The translations under genes were made by a program, and so were the position numbers. From positions 806,001-870,000 of the forward strand of contig JADKIY010000002.1 in the NCBI GenBank assembly GCA_016722575.1: a stretch of 64,000 nucleotides of DNA, written 5' to 3'. Source of the DNA: Elusimicrobiota bacterium. Its GTDB lineage: Bacteria; Elusimicrobiota; Elusimicrobia; FEN-1173. Positions 56,685 to 64,000 of the stretch are shown here, piece by piece; within the stretch, counting starts at the first letter, position 1; the number at the start of each line of letters is the position of its first letter. Under the pieces are notes generated by a model. That model saw nothing but the letters and a program-made list of their open reading frames with translations. It was not told the DNA's origin and searched no databases.

Positions 56685-57542
56685 ATGAGTGAAAAAACGC
56701 CCCCAACGCCCGACAACACCGCCGTGCGGGTCGCCCTGTGGCGGGCGCTCCACGTGGAAGCCGATCCGCCCCCCCACGTGCTGGAGGACGTCGTGGGACT
56801 GCAATTGGCGGCCCCGCGCGCCGATTGGCGCAGCCGCCCGGACATGAGCCCCTTCACCCGCCCCTTCCGGGCTTCCATCCTGGCTCGCGCCCGATTTGTG
56901 GAGGACCTCGTGGCGGACCAAGCGGCCCGGGGCGTTGGGCAGTACGTCATTTTAGGCGCGGGGCTCGACACCTTCGCCCAACGTCGGAAGGATTTGGTTT
57001 CCGGTTTGACCGTCTTTGAGATCGATCGCCCGGGACCGCAAGCGTGGAAGCGACAGCGACTGAACGACTTGGGCTTCGGGGTTCCCCCCTTTCTGCGGCT
57101 GGTGCCGGTCGATTTCGAGGCCGGCGAATCCTGGGAGGAGAAGCTGGCGGCCGCGGGGTTTGATTCCCGGCGACCCGCCGTCCTGGCGTCCACCGGGGTG
57201 AGCATGTATCTCACCCGGGAGGCAAACCAAGCCACCCTGCGGCGGATCGCCGGCTTCGCCCCGGGATCCACTCTGGTCCTGTCTTTCATGCTCCCCATCG
57301 AAATGGCGGACCCCGAACTGCGCCCCGGGATGGAACGGGCGGCCGCGGGGGCCCGGGCCAACGGCACCCCCTTCCTGAGCTTTTTCACCCCACCGGACCT
57401 CTTGGCGCTGGCCCGCGACGCGGGTTTTAAAGAAGTCCGCCACGTTTCGGCCGCCGCCCTGGCCGAACAATATTTCAACGGTCGAACCGACGGTCTTCGC
57501 CCCCCGAACAACGCCGAAGAACTGCTGGTCGCGACGACCTGA
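56685..57542 (+). CDS. LCM-type SAM-dependent methyltransferase
   Basis: The product has 285 residues. FVEDLVADQAARGVGQYVIL, then GAGLDTFAQR, is the SAM-binding motif of the leucine-carboxyl-methyltransferase-like family, followed by VFEIDRPGPQAWKRQRL and the loop STGVSMYLTREA. Homologues methylate small molecules or polyketides; the substrate is unknown. Confidence 0.85.
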   Translation: MSEKTPPTPDNTAVRVALWRALHVEADPPPHVLEDVVGLQLAAPRADWRSRPDMSPFTRPFRASILARARFVEDLVADQAARGVGQYVILGAGLDTFAQRRKDLVSGLTVFEIDRPGPQAWKRQRLNDLGFGVPPFLRLVPVDFEAGESWEEKLAAAGFDSRRPAVLASTGVSMYLTREANQATLRRIAGFAPGSTLVLSFMLPIEMADPELRPGMERAAAGARANGTPFLSFFTPPDLLALARDAGFKEVRHVSAAALAEQYFNGRTDGLRPPNNAEELLVATT

Positions 57543-57553
57543 TTCGGCCCCCG

Positions 57554-57580
57554 CCCGCCAAAAGATTTGGCGGGCTTTCC
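57554..57580 (+). terminator. Weak hairpin terminator
   Basis: A 9-bp stem (57554-57562 with 57566-57574) with a 3-nt loop lies 11 nt after the methyltransferase stop, followed by only three T. Confidence 0.55.
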
Positions 57581-57653
57581 CCCGGGGGGATGATAAAATG
57601 GGAAAACCGCCCAAAAGCAGCCGGCCGGCTGGATTTTAAGGAGCATCAATTCC

Positions 57654-58088
57654 ATGGCTTTCCAGAATTCACGCAAAATCGCCGCTTCGCCCGAAAAAAT
57701 CTTTGCCGCCTTCGCGGACGGCGCGCGCCTGGCCCGATGGTGGGGACCGGCCGGATTCACCAACACTTTCACGACCTTTGAATTCAAACCCGGCGGGAAG
57801 TGGTCCTTCACGATGCACGGGCCCGACGGAAAGAATTACCCCAATGAAATGGTCGTGACGATCATCGAGCGGCCCCGGAAAATCGTCCTCCATCACGTCT
57901 GCGCCCCGCTGTTTCTCCTGACGACGAGCCTGGAACCCACCGACGACGGGGGAACCATGGTGCACTGGAACCAGGAATTCGAAGACCCGGAATTCGGGCG
58001 CCGCATGGCGCACATTTTAGTCCCGGCCAATGAGCAAAACCTGGACCGGTTGGCGGCGGAAGTCATGGGCCCCCGTGGCGGTCGCTAA
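57654..58088 (+). CDS. SRPBCC (AHSA1-type) domain protein
   Basis: The product has 144 residues; AAGGAG lies 11 nt upstream. SRKIAASPEKIFAAFADGAR, LARWWGPAGFTNTF and FEFKPGGKWSFTMHGPDG are canonical AHSA1 elements. It is closer to the family consensus than the paralogue at 53455. Confidence 0.88.
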   Translation: MAFQNSRKIAASPEKIFAAFADGARLARWWGPAGFTNTFTTFEFKPGGKWSFTMHGPDGKNYPNEMVVTIIERPRKIVLHHVCAPLFLLTTSLEPTDDGGTMVHWNQEFEDPEFGRRMAHILVPANEQNLDRLAAEVMGPRGGR

Positions 58089-58201
58089 CCCTCCCCGCCT
58101 TGCCGCCCCCGGTCAGGCGGTCCAACCCGAGGCGGCGCCTTGGCGGACCTGGGCGCTCGGCTTTTCCCCCCGTAAACCCGAAAGGCGCATTTGGTAAAAC
58201 C

Positions 58202-58744
58202 ATGGAAAAAATTGTTTTTGTGAAAACCCCCGCGGGCCCCCGGCCCCTCGTCGAATTCATCGCCACCCAGCCGCCCTGGGTTCGAAAACCCCTGGAGGCC
58301 GCGGCGCGGGAACTGGCCGCCACCCATCAAATCCAAAGCGTCCGCGCCCACGAGCACAAAAACGGCGAGTGGTCCGTCTGGTTGGAGGACGCCAAGGCCG
58401 ACCGTCACAATTTTGTTCTTTATTTGAGCCCCTTGGCGCTCAAAAGTCCTCCCGAGCCCGTTTCCTCCGCCGGGAAAACTCCGCGGTTGGGCGTCTATCG
58501 GGAATACGGCCACGCCCAGGGGAGCGGCGTGGAATTCGTGGAGGCGGGCGACTTTATACGCGGCCAATTCACCGGCGACGTCCAGCGACGGCTGTTGGCC
58601 GCCCTCCAACGGGCCCGGGAAAAGCTCCCCGCTTTTGATGGATCCATTGAATGGACCCGAACCGGGGTCGTCCTCCGGGCGGTTAACGACAACCAGCAGG
58701 CCCGGGCCTTCGACGCCGAATTGCGCTTGGAATGGGAACAATGA
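58202..58744 (+). CDS. Hypothetical 180-residue protein
   Basis: A soluble alpha/beta protein from ATG 58202: MEKIVFVKTPAGPRPLVEFI, WSVWLEDAKADRHNFVLYLS. No signal or membrane segment and no family recognised. Its TGA overlaps the next start (ATGA), so it is coupled to the methyltransferase. Confidence 0.6.
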   Translation: MEKIVFVKTPAGPRPLVEFIATQPPWVRKPLEAAARELAATHQIQSVRAHEHKNGEWSVWLEDAKADRHNFVLYLSPLALKSPPEPVSSAGKTPRLGVYREYGHAQGSGVEFVEAGDFIRGQFTGDVQRRLLAALQRAREKLPAFDGSIEWTRTGVVLRAVNDNQQARAFDAELRLEWEQ

Positions 58745-59571
58745 CGCCGACCGACGCCATCCGTTTTGAAGACGGAGCGGCCTACGAACGCTACATGGGA
58801 AAATGGAGCCAATCGGTGGCCGAACTCTTTCTCGACTGGCTGTCCCCGCCCCCGGCTTGGCATTGGCTGGACGTGGGTTGCGGCAATGGCGCCTTTACCG
58901 AAATCGTGAGGGAACGGTGCGCCCCGGCGACGCTGCACGGGATCGACCCCTCCGAAGCCCAGCTGGCCTTCGCCCGGACGCGGCCCGTGTCCCGTTTCGC
59001 CCAATTTACCGCCGGCGACGCCATGGCCCTTCCTTTCCCGAACGATCGCTTCGACGCGGCGGTGATGCCCTTGGTGATCTCTTTTCTCCCGAGGCCGGCC
59101 GCGGGGGTCGCTGAAATGGCCCGGGTGGTTCGCCCGGGGGGTCTGGTGGCGGCCTATATATGGGACATGGCGGGCGGCGGGTTCCCGTACGATTTGCTTC
59201 ACAACGAGTTGCGGGCCCTGGGGGTGGCCGTTCCCGCGCCGCCCAGCCCCGACGCCGCGCGACGGAACGCCCTGGGCGCCTTATGGACGGAGGCGGGCCT
59301 CGCGGGCGTTGAAACCCGGGAGATCGAGGTCCAACGGACCTTCGACCATTTTGAAGATTATTGGAAAACGATTTTCGGGGCGCCCAGCGTGGGCTCGACA
59401 CTTTCGGGGATGGGGGCCGAGGAACTCGCCCGGCTTAAAGGGCGTTTGCGAGAGAAACGGCCGGCCCGCCACGACGGTCGTTTGATTTTTAATGCCAAGG
59501 CCAACGCGGTTCGGGGGTACGTGCTCGGGGGATCGCCCTCCCGAGCGACCGGCGGGCCGTCCGTCGACTGA
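58741..59571 (+). CDS. Class I SAM-dependent methyltransferase (Methyltransf_11)
   Basis: The product has 276 residues from ATG 58741, overlapping the previous stop. YERYMGKWSQSVAELFLDW, then WLDVGCGNGAFTEIV (motif I), HGIDPSEAQLAFAR, GDAMALPFPNDRFDAAVM and RVVRPGGLVAAYIWD are standard. Small-molecule or lipid substrate likely; not identifiable. From 59572 to 59773 I see no gene. Confidence 0.87.
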   Translation: MTPTDAIRFEDGAAYERYMGKWSQSVAELFLDWLSPPPAWHWLDVGCGNGAFTEIVRERCAPATLHGIDPSEAQLAFARTRPVSRFAQFTAGDAMALPFPNDRFDAAVMPLVISFLPRPAAGVAEMARVVRPGGLVAAYIWDMAGGGFPYDLLHNELRALGVAVPAPPSPDAARRNALGALWTEAGLAGVETREIEVQRTFDHFEDYWKTIFGAPSVGSTLSGMGAEELARLKGRLREKRPARHDGRLIFNAKANAVRGYVLGGSPSRATGGPSVD

Positions 59572-59773
59572 ATTCCCCCCTTTCCAAAGTTGGTAACATT
59601 TTTTATCGGGCCGCCTCCCTTCGACAACAAAGGGGGCGGACGACGGCGGGGCAGGGGAAAACAAGACGGAGCGCGTTTTGAAAAATTTCCCGGCGTCCCT
59701 TCCGGAGCAAAGCGGACGAAGGGCGCCCGCGGCTATTTTTTAAAAATCCGCAATTCTGAGGTCTAAAACGGCG

Positions 59774-60061
59774 ATGATGAAACGGGAGGTTCGGATCGTT
59801 CTTTCCACCGGTTGGATCGTCCCCCTCTTCCTGGGGGTTCAGGCGGTATTTTCTTTTCTTCGGAACGACGTGCTTCCGCGATTGTTCGGCCAAACGCCCC
59901 TCAACAGTTTCCTCGACCTCCCCTTCTCAAAACGCCGGGGGACCATCGGTTTTGACTGGTTGTTCCTGGTGGTCGTTTTTTGGGCCATGGCCTTGACCCG
60001 CCGCAACGGTCCGACGAGCGCGCGCCCCGTCGCTTCCGACACGGGCCAACGGCGGGCCTAA
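59774..60061 (+). CDS. Small two-helix membrane protein, paralogue of 51161
   Basis: The product has 95 residues. STGWIVPLFLGVQAVFSFLR and PRLFGQTPLNSFLDLPFSK, then a second membrane helix (FDWLFLVVVFWAMAL), align with the gene at 51161. Family unknown; the conserved PLNSF loop between helices is the shared feature. Confidence 0.7.
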   Translation: MMKREVRIVLSTGWIVPLFLGVQAVFSFLRNDVLPRLFGQTPLNSFLDLPFSKRRGTIGFDWLFLVVVFWAMALTRRNGPTSARPVASDTGQRRA

Positions 60062-60088
60062 ACCTTCCCCGTGCGAGAATCACCGACC

Positions 60089-60559
60089 ATGAAGTTTTCC
60101 TGGAAAGCCCTGATCACGGCCCCTTTGCCCGTTCCTTTCCTCTGCGCGGCCTGGTTCGCGGCGTCCTCCCCGGGCCGAAACCCGCTCTTTTCTTTCCTGT
60201 TTTTCTTCGCTCTCGGGTGTGTTTTGAGTTACGCCGGGACTCTGGGTCTTTTTTTGCCGGTCCTTTTTTGGGCCTCCCGGCGAAACCGTCCCCTGACCGC
60301 CCGACGGACAGGCCTTCTGGGCGCGGCCTTGGGCGGCGTTGCGTGGCTCTGCGTCCTTTGGCCCTCCCATCGCTCCAGCGGAGCGAACTCCGGACCCCCC
60401 ACGGAGCCTTTTTGGCGCTACGTCGGGCGGGAGGCCCTTGGTTTCGGCCCGTGGCTGTTCATCGCGGCCGGGACCACCACGGCGCTCTTGTATTGGATAT
60501 TGGCCACCCGGGGTCCCCGGAGAACAACGGACAATTTGCTGAATCGCCCAGGAGATTGA
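60089..60559 (+). CDS. Four-helix membrane protein
   Basis: The product has 156 residues from ATG 60089 (GTG 60071 is also in frame). Hydrophobic segments include LITAPLPVPFLCAAWFAAS, FFALGCVLSYAGTLGLFLPV and WLFIAAGTTTALLYWILA. No family recognised. Confidence 0.62.
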   Translation: MKFSWKALITAPLPVPFLCAAWFAASSPGRNPLFSFLFFFALGCVLSYAGTLGLFLPVLFWASRRNRPLTARRTGLLGAALGGVAWLCVLWPSHRSSGANSGPPTEPFWRYVGREALGFGPWLFIAAGTTTALLYWILATRGPRRTTDNLLNRPGD

Positions 60560-60560
60560 T

Positions 60561-60971
60561 ATGAATCTTTCAATCCGGAAAACGCTGATCGCCGGGCTAA
60601 ACGTTCTGTGGGCCTTTTCCCTTTTGGCCGCCCCGCAAAAATGTCCCTCGACCATCGAGGTGGAACAAAAGGTCCGGAAGGCACCCCCCGGGTGGACCGT
60701 CTCGCGAAACGCGGCGCCGGCCCGATTGACCCGGGTCGCCCTCTATGACGGGCCCCCCCGGGAAAAAGCCTCCCTCAAACCCGACAACGGCGACGCCGAG
60801 GAGGCGCCCACTTGGACCCTTTCGCCGGACAATCCTCGGGGGTATTGGCTGGTCTGTTACTACGACGACACGACGGTGGCCTTGTCCAAGCGCCTGCCGG
60901 CCGGGATTTCAAGTTGCCGGGGAATTCTGGATGCCTATTCCGCGATCGTGGACGTCGATTGCCGGCCTTAG
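60561..60971 (+). CDS. STY0301-family exported protein
   Basis: The product has 136 residues; AGGAG precedes the ATG. A signal (LNVLWAFSLLAAP) leads into KCPSTIEVEQKVRKAPPGWT, VALYDGPPREKASLKPDNG and YWLVCYYDDTTVALSKRLP, the three blocks of STY0301 proteins, with the conserved Cys. Periplasmic; role unknown. Confidence 0.82.
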   Translation: MNLSIRKTLIAGLNVLWAFSLLAAPQKCPSTIEVEQKVRKAPPGWTVSRNAAPARLTRVALYDGPPREKASLKPDNGDAEEAPTWTLSPDNPRGYWLVCYYDDTTVALSKRLPAGISSCRGILDAYSAIVDVDCRP

Positions 60972-61010
60972 GCCGAACCGATTGAAAACCGGGCCCCGGA
61001 GGATTTGCCC

Positions 61011-61493
61011 ATGATCCCCAAAACCCGCCTCACCGCCACGATGGAGGGCGATTTCGTGGTTTTTCTCATCGGCATGCGGATCAACAAGCCGTGGTTGGTC
61101 CACCGATGGCTGTCGGTCGTTTTCGCCATGGGACGAATGCTTAAGGAATTAAAGTCCAAACCCGAACTGGGTTTTTTGCACACCGAATTCTGGTTCGGCC
61201 GGACGATCCTTTTAGTCCAATACTGGCGTTCCATGGATCATCTGATGAATTACGCCAAGGCCAAAGACGCCGAACACCTCCCCGCCTGGCGCCGATTCAA
61301 CGAAGCGATCGGAACCGACGGTTCGGTGGGGCTGTGGCACGAAAGTTACCGGGTGTCCCCCGGTCAATACGAAAACGTCTACGTCAACATGCCCGCTTTC
61401 GGTTTGGGTCGCGCCGGCGTTCTGCGGGAAGCCGTGGACGGCCGGGCGTCGGCCGCGGGGCGGCTTCGGGCCAACGCCGGGAGCGAGCGGTAA
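61011..61493 (+). CDS. DUF4188-family protein
   Basis: The product has 160 residues; CGGAGG lies 8 nt before the ATG. TATMEGDFVVFLIGMRINKP, LGFLHTEFWFGRTILLVQYW and VGLWHESYRV with YVNMPAFGLG are DUF4188 landmarks, a dimeric alpha/beta-barrel related to antibiotic-biosynthesis monooxygenases. Activity unknown. Confidence 0.83.
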   Translation: MIPKTRLTATMEGDFVVFLIGMRINKPWLVHRWLSVVFAMGRMLKELKSKPELGFLHTEFWFGRTILLVQYWRSMDHLMNYAKAKDAEHLPAWRRFNEAIGTDGSVGLWHESYRVSPGQYENVYVNMPAFGLGRAGVLREAVDGRASAAGRLRANAGSER

Positions 61494-61523
61494 AGCCCTC
61501 CGTTTTAACGGAAAGGAGACCCC

Positions 61524-62009
61524 CTGGAACCTTGGATTTCGGAAGGCAACGCCGGTAAGCAAACGCTGTTGGCCGTGGGTTGCGCCGCGGTCGGCCTTTA
61601 CATGGCCCACGGTTTCCGCCACGGATTGTCGACGGGCGGAAACGCCCGGGCGGGATTTTTTTTGGGGATCCTCCTTTTGATCGTCGGCGCTTTCGCTTTT
61701 TTGGCGGGGGGCAAACAAACCATCACCGTGGACGGCGCCGCACGACGGATCGTCGTTGAAGACGAAACCCGGTGGGGCAAAAAAGCCCGGATCATCCCCT
61801 TCGGGGACGTGCTTCAAGTGAGCCTCGGCTACCTGGGGAAAAAATCAAATTACGTGGAATGGCATTACCTGGTGTTGCACCTCCGCGACGGCAAAGAATA
61901 CCCCTTGTTCGCCCCGGGACGGTTTTTCGATGGTTCTTCCGATCGCAACACGGTGGAGGGCTGGCAGCGGCGCCTTCGGGAATACCTCGCCCACCGACCC
62001 ACGATCTGA
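61524..62009 (+). CDS. Membrane protein of unknown function, CTG start likely
   Basis: The frame is open from CTG 61524, which has AAAGGAG 5 nt upstream; the first standard start (TTG 61569) has no ribosome site. From the CTG the product has 161 residues: EPWISEGNAGKQTLL, two membrane helices (AVGCAAVGLYMAHGF, FFLGILLLIVGAFAFLAG) and a soluble PH-like domain (ITVDGAARRIVVEDETRW). Confidence 0.65.
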   Translation: MEPWISEGNAGKQTLLAVGCAAVGLYMAHGFRHGLSTGGNARAGFFLGILLLIVGAFAFLAGGKQTITVDGAARRIVVEDETRWGKKARIIPFGDVLQVSLGYLGKKSNYVEWHYLVLHLRDGKEYPLFAPGRFFDGSSDRNTVEGWQRRLREYLAHRPTI

Positions 62010-62042
62010 TCGGCGCCGAGCGCCCCGGTGCCGAAAGGAAAA

Positions 62043-62407
62043 ATGGGCTGTTTGAAAATCGCCTTCCCGACCCCACGAACCCTCGCGCGCGCTCTGGCCG
62101 TTGGCGCGGCGCATTTCATCGCCGGCGTGGGCGGTCTGTTGTGGAGCTTCACCGATTCCTCCCACGTTTTTGAGGGAGACCGGTTTCCTGGATTTCCCGT
62201 CGGTTCGCCACTCCCGTCCGAAGGGTCCCGGGGTTTCCCCTGGGCGCCCCGCGCCAAGGGGTGCCTGTAAAAGGAATCTGGGGGTATGGATGGACCGGCG
62301 CCAACAGCTTGCTTTGGGGATTCTTTTTGATTTATGGGCTTTCCAAAATCAGGAAAGCCGGCTCGAACCGCCTTCCGTACTCCGCGGACCGCGCGTTCAA
62401 AAGGTAA
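62043..62407 (+). pseudogene. Small membrane protein with a -1 frameshift
   Basis: ATG 62043 (AAAGGAAA upstream) opens GCLKIAFPTPRTLARALAVG and a membrane helix (FIAGVGGLLWSFTD). After the G4T3C4 run at 62230-62240 the sense frame is -1: FPLGAPRQGVPVKGIWGYGW, then SLLWGFFLIYGLSKIRK and a stop at 62405. The zero frame contains G_GGT_TTC at 62231-62237. One base missing restores 121 residues. Confidence 0.68.
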
Positions 62408-62427
62408 AATCCCGGTGGAGAATGCCC

Positions 62428-62799
62428 ATGGCCAAATCGACCGCCCCCTATTGGAACCCGTTAAATCCCGTGAACAACGACCGTTGGACTCCCGTGAGGG
62501 GGATCGAATCGATGGCGGAGGAATTGACGCTCAGCGTCGACGATCAAACCCGGGAATACACCCGGCTGACCCGTTTTTTCCCCGGGGCCGACACCCGGCC
62601 CTTCGGCGGAAAAAGCCACCCGTACCCCGAAGAAGTTTTTATCGTGAGCGGACGCCTCTTCGACCACGCCTTCGGGCGCTGGCTGGAACCGGGCGACTAC
62701 GCCAGCCGCCCGCCCGGCGAAGTCCACGGCCCTTTCACGACGGAGACGGGGTGCCTGGTGCTGGAGATTTCGTTTCCGTCCCGAATCCCCCCCGGGTGA
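62428..62799 (+). CDS. Cupin-domain protein (ChrR/anti-sigma-like cupin)
   Basis: The product has 123 residues; GGAG lies 7 nt before ATG 62428. RFFPGADTRPFGGKSHPYPE, EEVFIVSGRLFDHAFGRWLE and SRPPGEVHGPFTTETGC are the two cupin motifs with metal-binding His and Glu. Resembles the stand-alone cupins related to ChrR C-terminal domains. Function open. Confidence 0.82.
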   Translation: MAKSTAPYWNPLNPVNNDRWTPVRGIESMAEELTLSVDDQTREYTRLTRFFPGADTRPFGGKSHPYPEEVFIVSGRLFDHAFGRWLEPGDYASRPPGEVHGPFTTETGCLVLEISFPSRIPPG

Positions 62800-62804
62800 C
62801 CCTC

Positions 62805-63434
62805 GTGCGTTCCGGCCGCCGGACGTCGGCGTTATTTCACCGGCGACTCCTCCTGGGGGTCATTGTTCTCGCCGTGGGCGGGACGGCCGCCCAAGGCGGT
62901 CCCCGGCCCCGGAAGTGGGCCGTTCCCCTTCGGGCGCCGGGCTTTGAAAATCTTCACCGCGTTACCGGGGACCTTTATCGTTCGGCCCAGCCCTCCGCGG
63001 GCGGATTCGCGGCTCTCGCGGCCCAGCCCATTCTTCTTAAAGGCGATCGTCCCGTTAAAACCGTTCTGTCCCTTCGGGCGTTCAACGACGACGGGCCGTT
63101 GACCCCCGCCCACCCGCCCTTTCGGTTGGAACAAATTCGCTTCAAAACCTGGCACCCGGAAGACGAAGACGTGGTGAAATTCCTGCGAATCGCGACGTCG
63201 CCGGACCTCCGGCCCGTCCTGGTCCATTGCCAACACGGCTCGGACCGGACGGGCACCATGGTCGCGATCTACCGAATCGCCGTCCAGGGTTGGTCCAAGG
63301 ATCAGGCTCTGGACGAGATGGTGAACGGCGGGTATGGTTTTCACCCGATGTGGGAAAATCTCCGGCGCTACATCCGGCGTTTGGACGTCGCCGCGGTCAA
63401 AGCCCAAGCCGCCCACGACGGGCCCTGGCGCTAG
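62805..63434 (+). CDS. Dual-specificity/tyrosine phosphatase-like exported protein
   Basis: The product has 209 residues from GTG 62805, 5 nt after the cupin stop. A signal-like helix (LLLGVIVLAVGGTAAQG) precedes the phosphatase fold: LHRVTGDLYRSAQPS and the P-loop VHCQHGSDRTGT with catalytic Cys and Arg. It would act in the periplasm. Substrate unknown. Confidence 0.85.
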   Translation: MRSGRRTSALFHRRLLLGVIVLAVGGTAAQGGPRPRKWAVPLRAPGFENLHRVTGDLYRSAQPSAGGFAALAAQPILLKGDRPVKTVLSLRAFNDDGPLTPAHPPFRLEQIRFKTWHPEDEDVVKFLRIATSPDLRPVLVHCQHGSDRTGTMVAIYRIAVQGWSKDQALDEMVNGGYGFHPMWENLRRYIRRLDVAAVKAQAAHDGPWR

Positions 63435-63510
63435 ATCGTTTTTTCGGGAGGGGGCGGTCCTCGATGCCCACCGTGTGGAACCCGCTTTTTTTATTGGAGG
63501 AGGAACAAAA

Positions 63511-63897
63511 ATGAAATTTCTTGGACGGTTTTCGGAACCGGCTTACGCTTTGCTTCGGGGGGCGACCGGGTTCCTGTTTTGTTTTCACGGCGCCCAAAAG
63601 ATCCTGGGGGTTCTCTCCCATTTCCGCCCGGCGCCCTTCACCCAGCTATGGTACGGGGGTTTGATCGAATTGATCGGCGGACTTTTGGTCATGGCGGGGC
63701 TTCAAACCCGCGCCGCGGCGTTTCTTGGCAGCGGCACGATGGCGGTGGCTTATTTCCAATTCCATTGGAAAGGGCAGTGGGGGGCGCGGTTTTTCCCCGC
63801 CGTCAACGAAGGCGAGCTGGCGGCCCTTTATTGCGTCGTTCTATTCTTTATTGCGTGTCGGGGGGCGGGAAAATGGAGCTTGGGGAAGGGGGATTGA
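63511..63897 (+). CDS. DoxX-family membrane protein
   Basis: The product has 128 residues; GGAGGAGG lies 7 nt before the ATG. Four membrane segments with the DoxX words LLRGATGFLFCFHGAQKILG, FTQLWYGGLIELIGGLLVMA and WGARFFPAVNEGELAALYCV. Possible redox or quinone-linked role, unproven. Nothing further is seen from 63898 to the window end. Confidence 0.87.
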   Translation: MKFLGRFSEPAYALLRGATGFLFCFHGAQKILGVLSHFRPAPFTQLWYGGLIELIGGLLVMAGLQTRAAAFLGSGTMAVAYFQFHWKGQWGARFFPAVNEGELAALYCVVLFFIACRGAGKWSLGKGD

Positions 63898-64000
63898 CGT
63901 TTCAAACCGGCATTCCCCCGGAAGGCGCCCGGGCGGGTTGAATGGGATCGGATCGAAAGCGGGTGGGATTTAGGCGGCGGAGGCCAAATCGCGGAAACCG

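Overview
The window is chromosome from a GC-rich Gram-negative bacterium. Outer-membrane lipoproteins (LpoB and LPP20 types), a TolC-MacA-MacB efflux set, predicted beta-barrels, system II cytochrome c maturation (ResB/CcsA) and a tmRNA support this. The phylum cannot be fixed from sequence alone; an Elusimicrobiota-like lineage is possible but unproven. Coding density is high, with many 4-nt stop/start overlaps.

Left backbone (1-29.6 kb). A frameshifted ferredoxin is followed by an LpoB / COG3014 / LPP20 / LPP20 cell-envelope operon. Next come a HEAT-repeat protein, a DUF523-DUF1722 protein and a class II aldolase. A leftward block from 18.1 to 8.3 kb encodes an ECF sigma factor and zinc-finger anti-sigma factor, a Spy/CpxP-like chaperone, TolC-MacA-MacB, a lipoprotein, ResB and CcsA. 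A second leftward block from 28.4 to 19.4 kb is an unbroken run of a second ECF sigma factor with an NrsF-type membrane anti-sigma, a COG2907 flavoprotein, DUF1365, cyclopropane synthase, DUF1295, a second cyclopropane-synthase-like methyltransferase, a chalcone-isomerase-like protein, DUF1475, DUF2062, an acyl desaturase and a GIY-YIG protein. It looks like a stress-induced lipid-modification operon. The tmRNA gene ssrA and a cluster of short hairpins follow.

Integron (30.1-48.8 kb). A canonical integron integrase, IntI, reads leftward and is joined by 4-nt overlaps to tadA and a PilZ gene. To its right is an array of 28 gene cassettes. Each ends in a recognisable attC site, and all sites and genes face rightward. 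The cassettes are visibly more AT-rich than the backbone and carry no known resistance genes. They encode mostly small membrane, secreted or lipoprotein products, plus a BrnT/BrnA-type toxin-antitoxin pair, an RDD protein, a CPBP protease, a GIY-YIG endonuclease broken by an amber codon, and DUF4145/HEPN-like proteins. Two decayed copies of one IS3-family element sit in the array in opposite orientation. Each interrupts a cassette gene, has a 5-bp target duplication, and the host gene can be rebuilt exactly. Two near-identical gene-less cassettes have an unusually large nested-hairpin attC.

Right flank (48.8-64 kb). All genes read rightward and are mostly short: SMI1/KNR4, DUF6985, DUF2262, STY0301, DUF4188, two SRPBCC proteins, two SAM methyltransferases, a cyclic-nucleotide-binding protein, cupin, phosphatase and DoxX proteins, and a pair of paralogous small membrane proteins. 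No attC sites were seen here.

Five genes carry single-base frameshifts, four of them looking like one missing base in a homopolymer. That may be a long-read assembly artefact. Two of these, in unlinked genes, fall on the same heptamer G_GGT_TTC.
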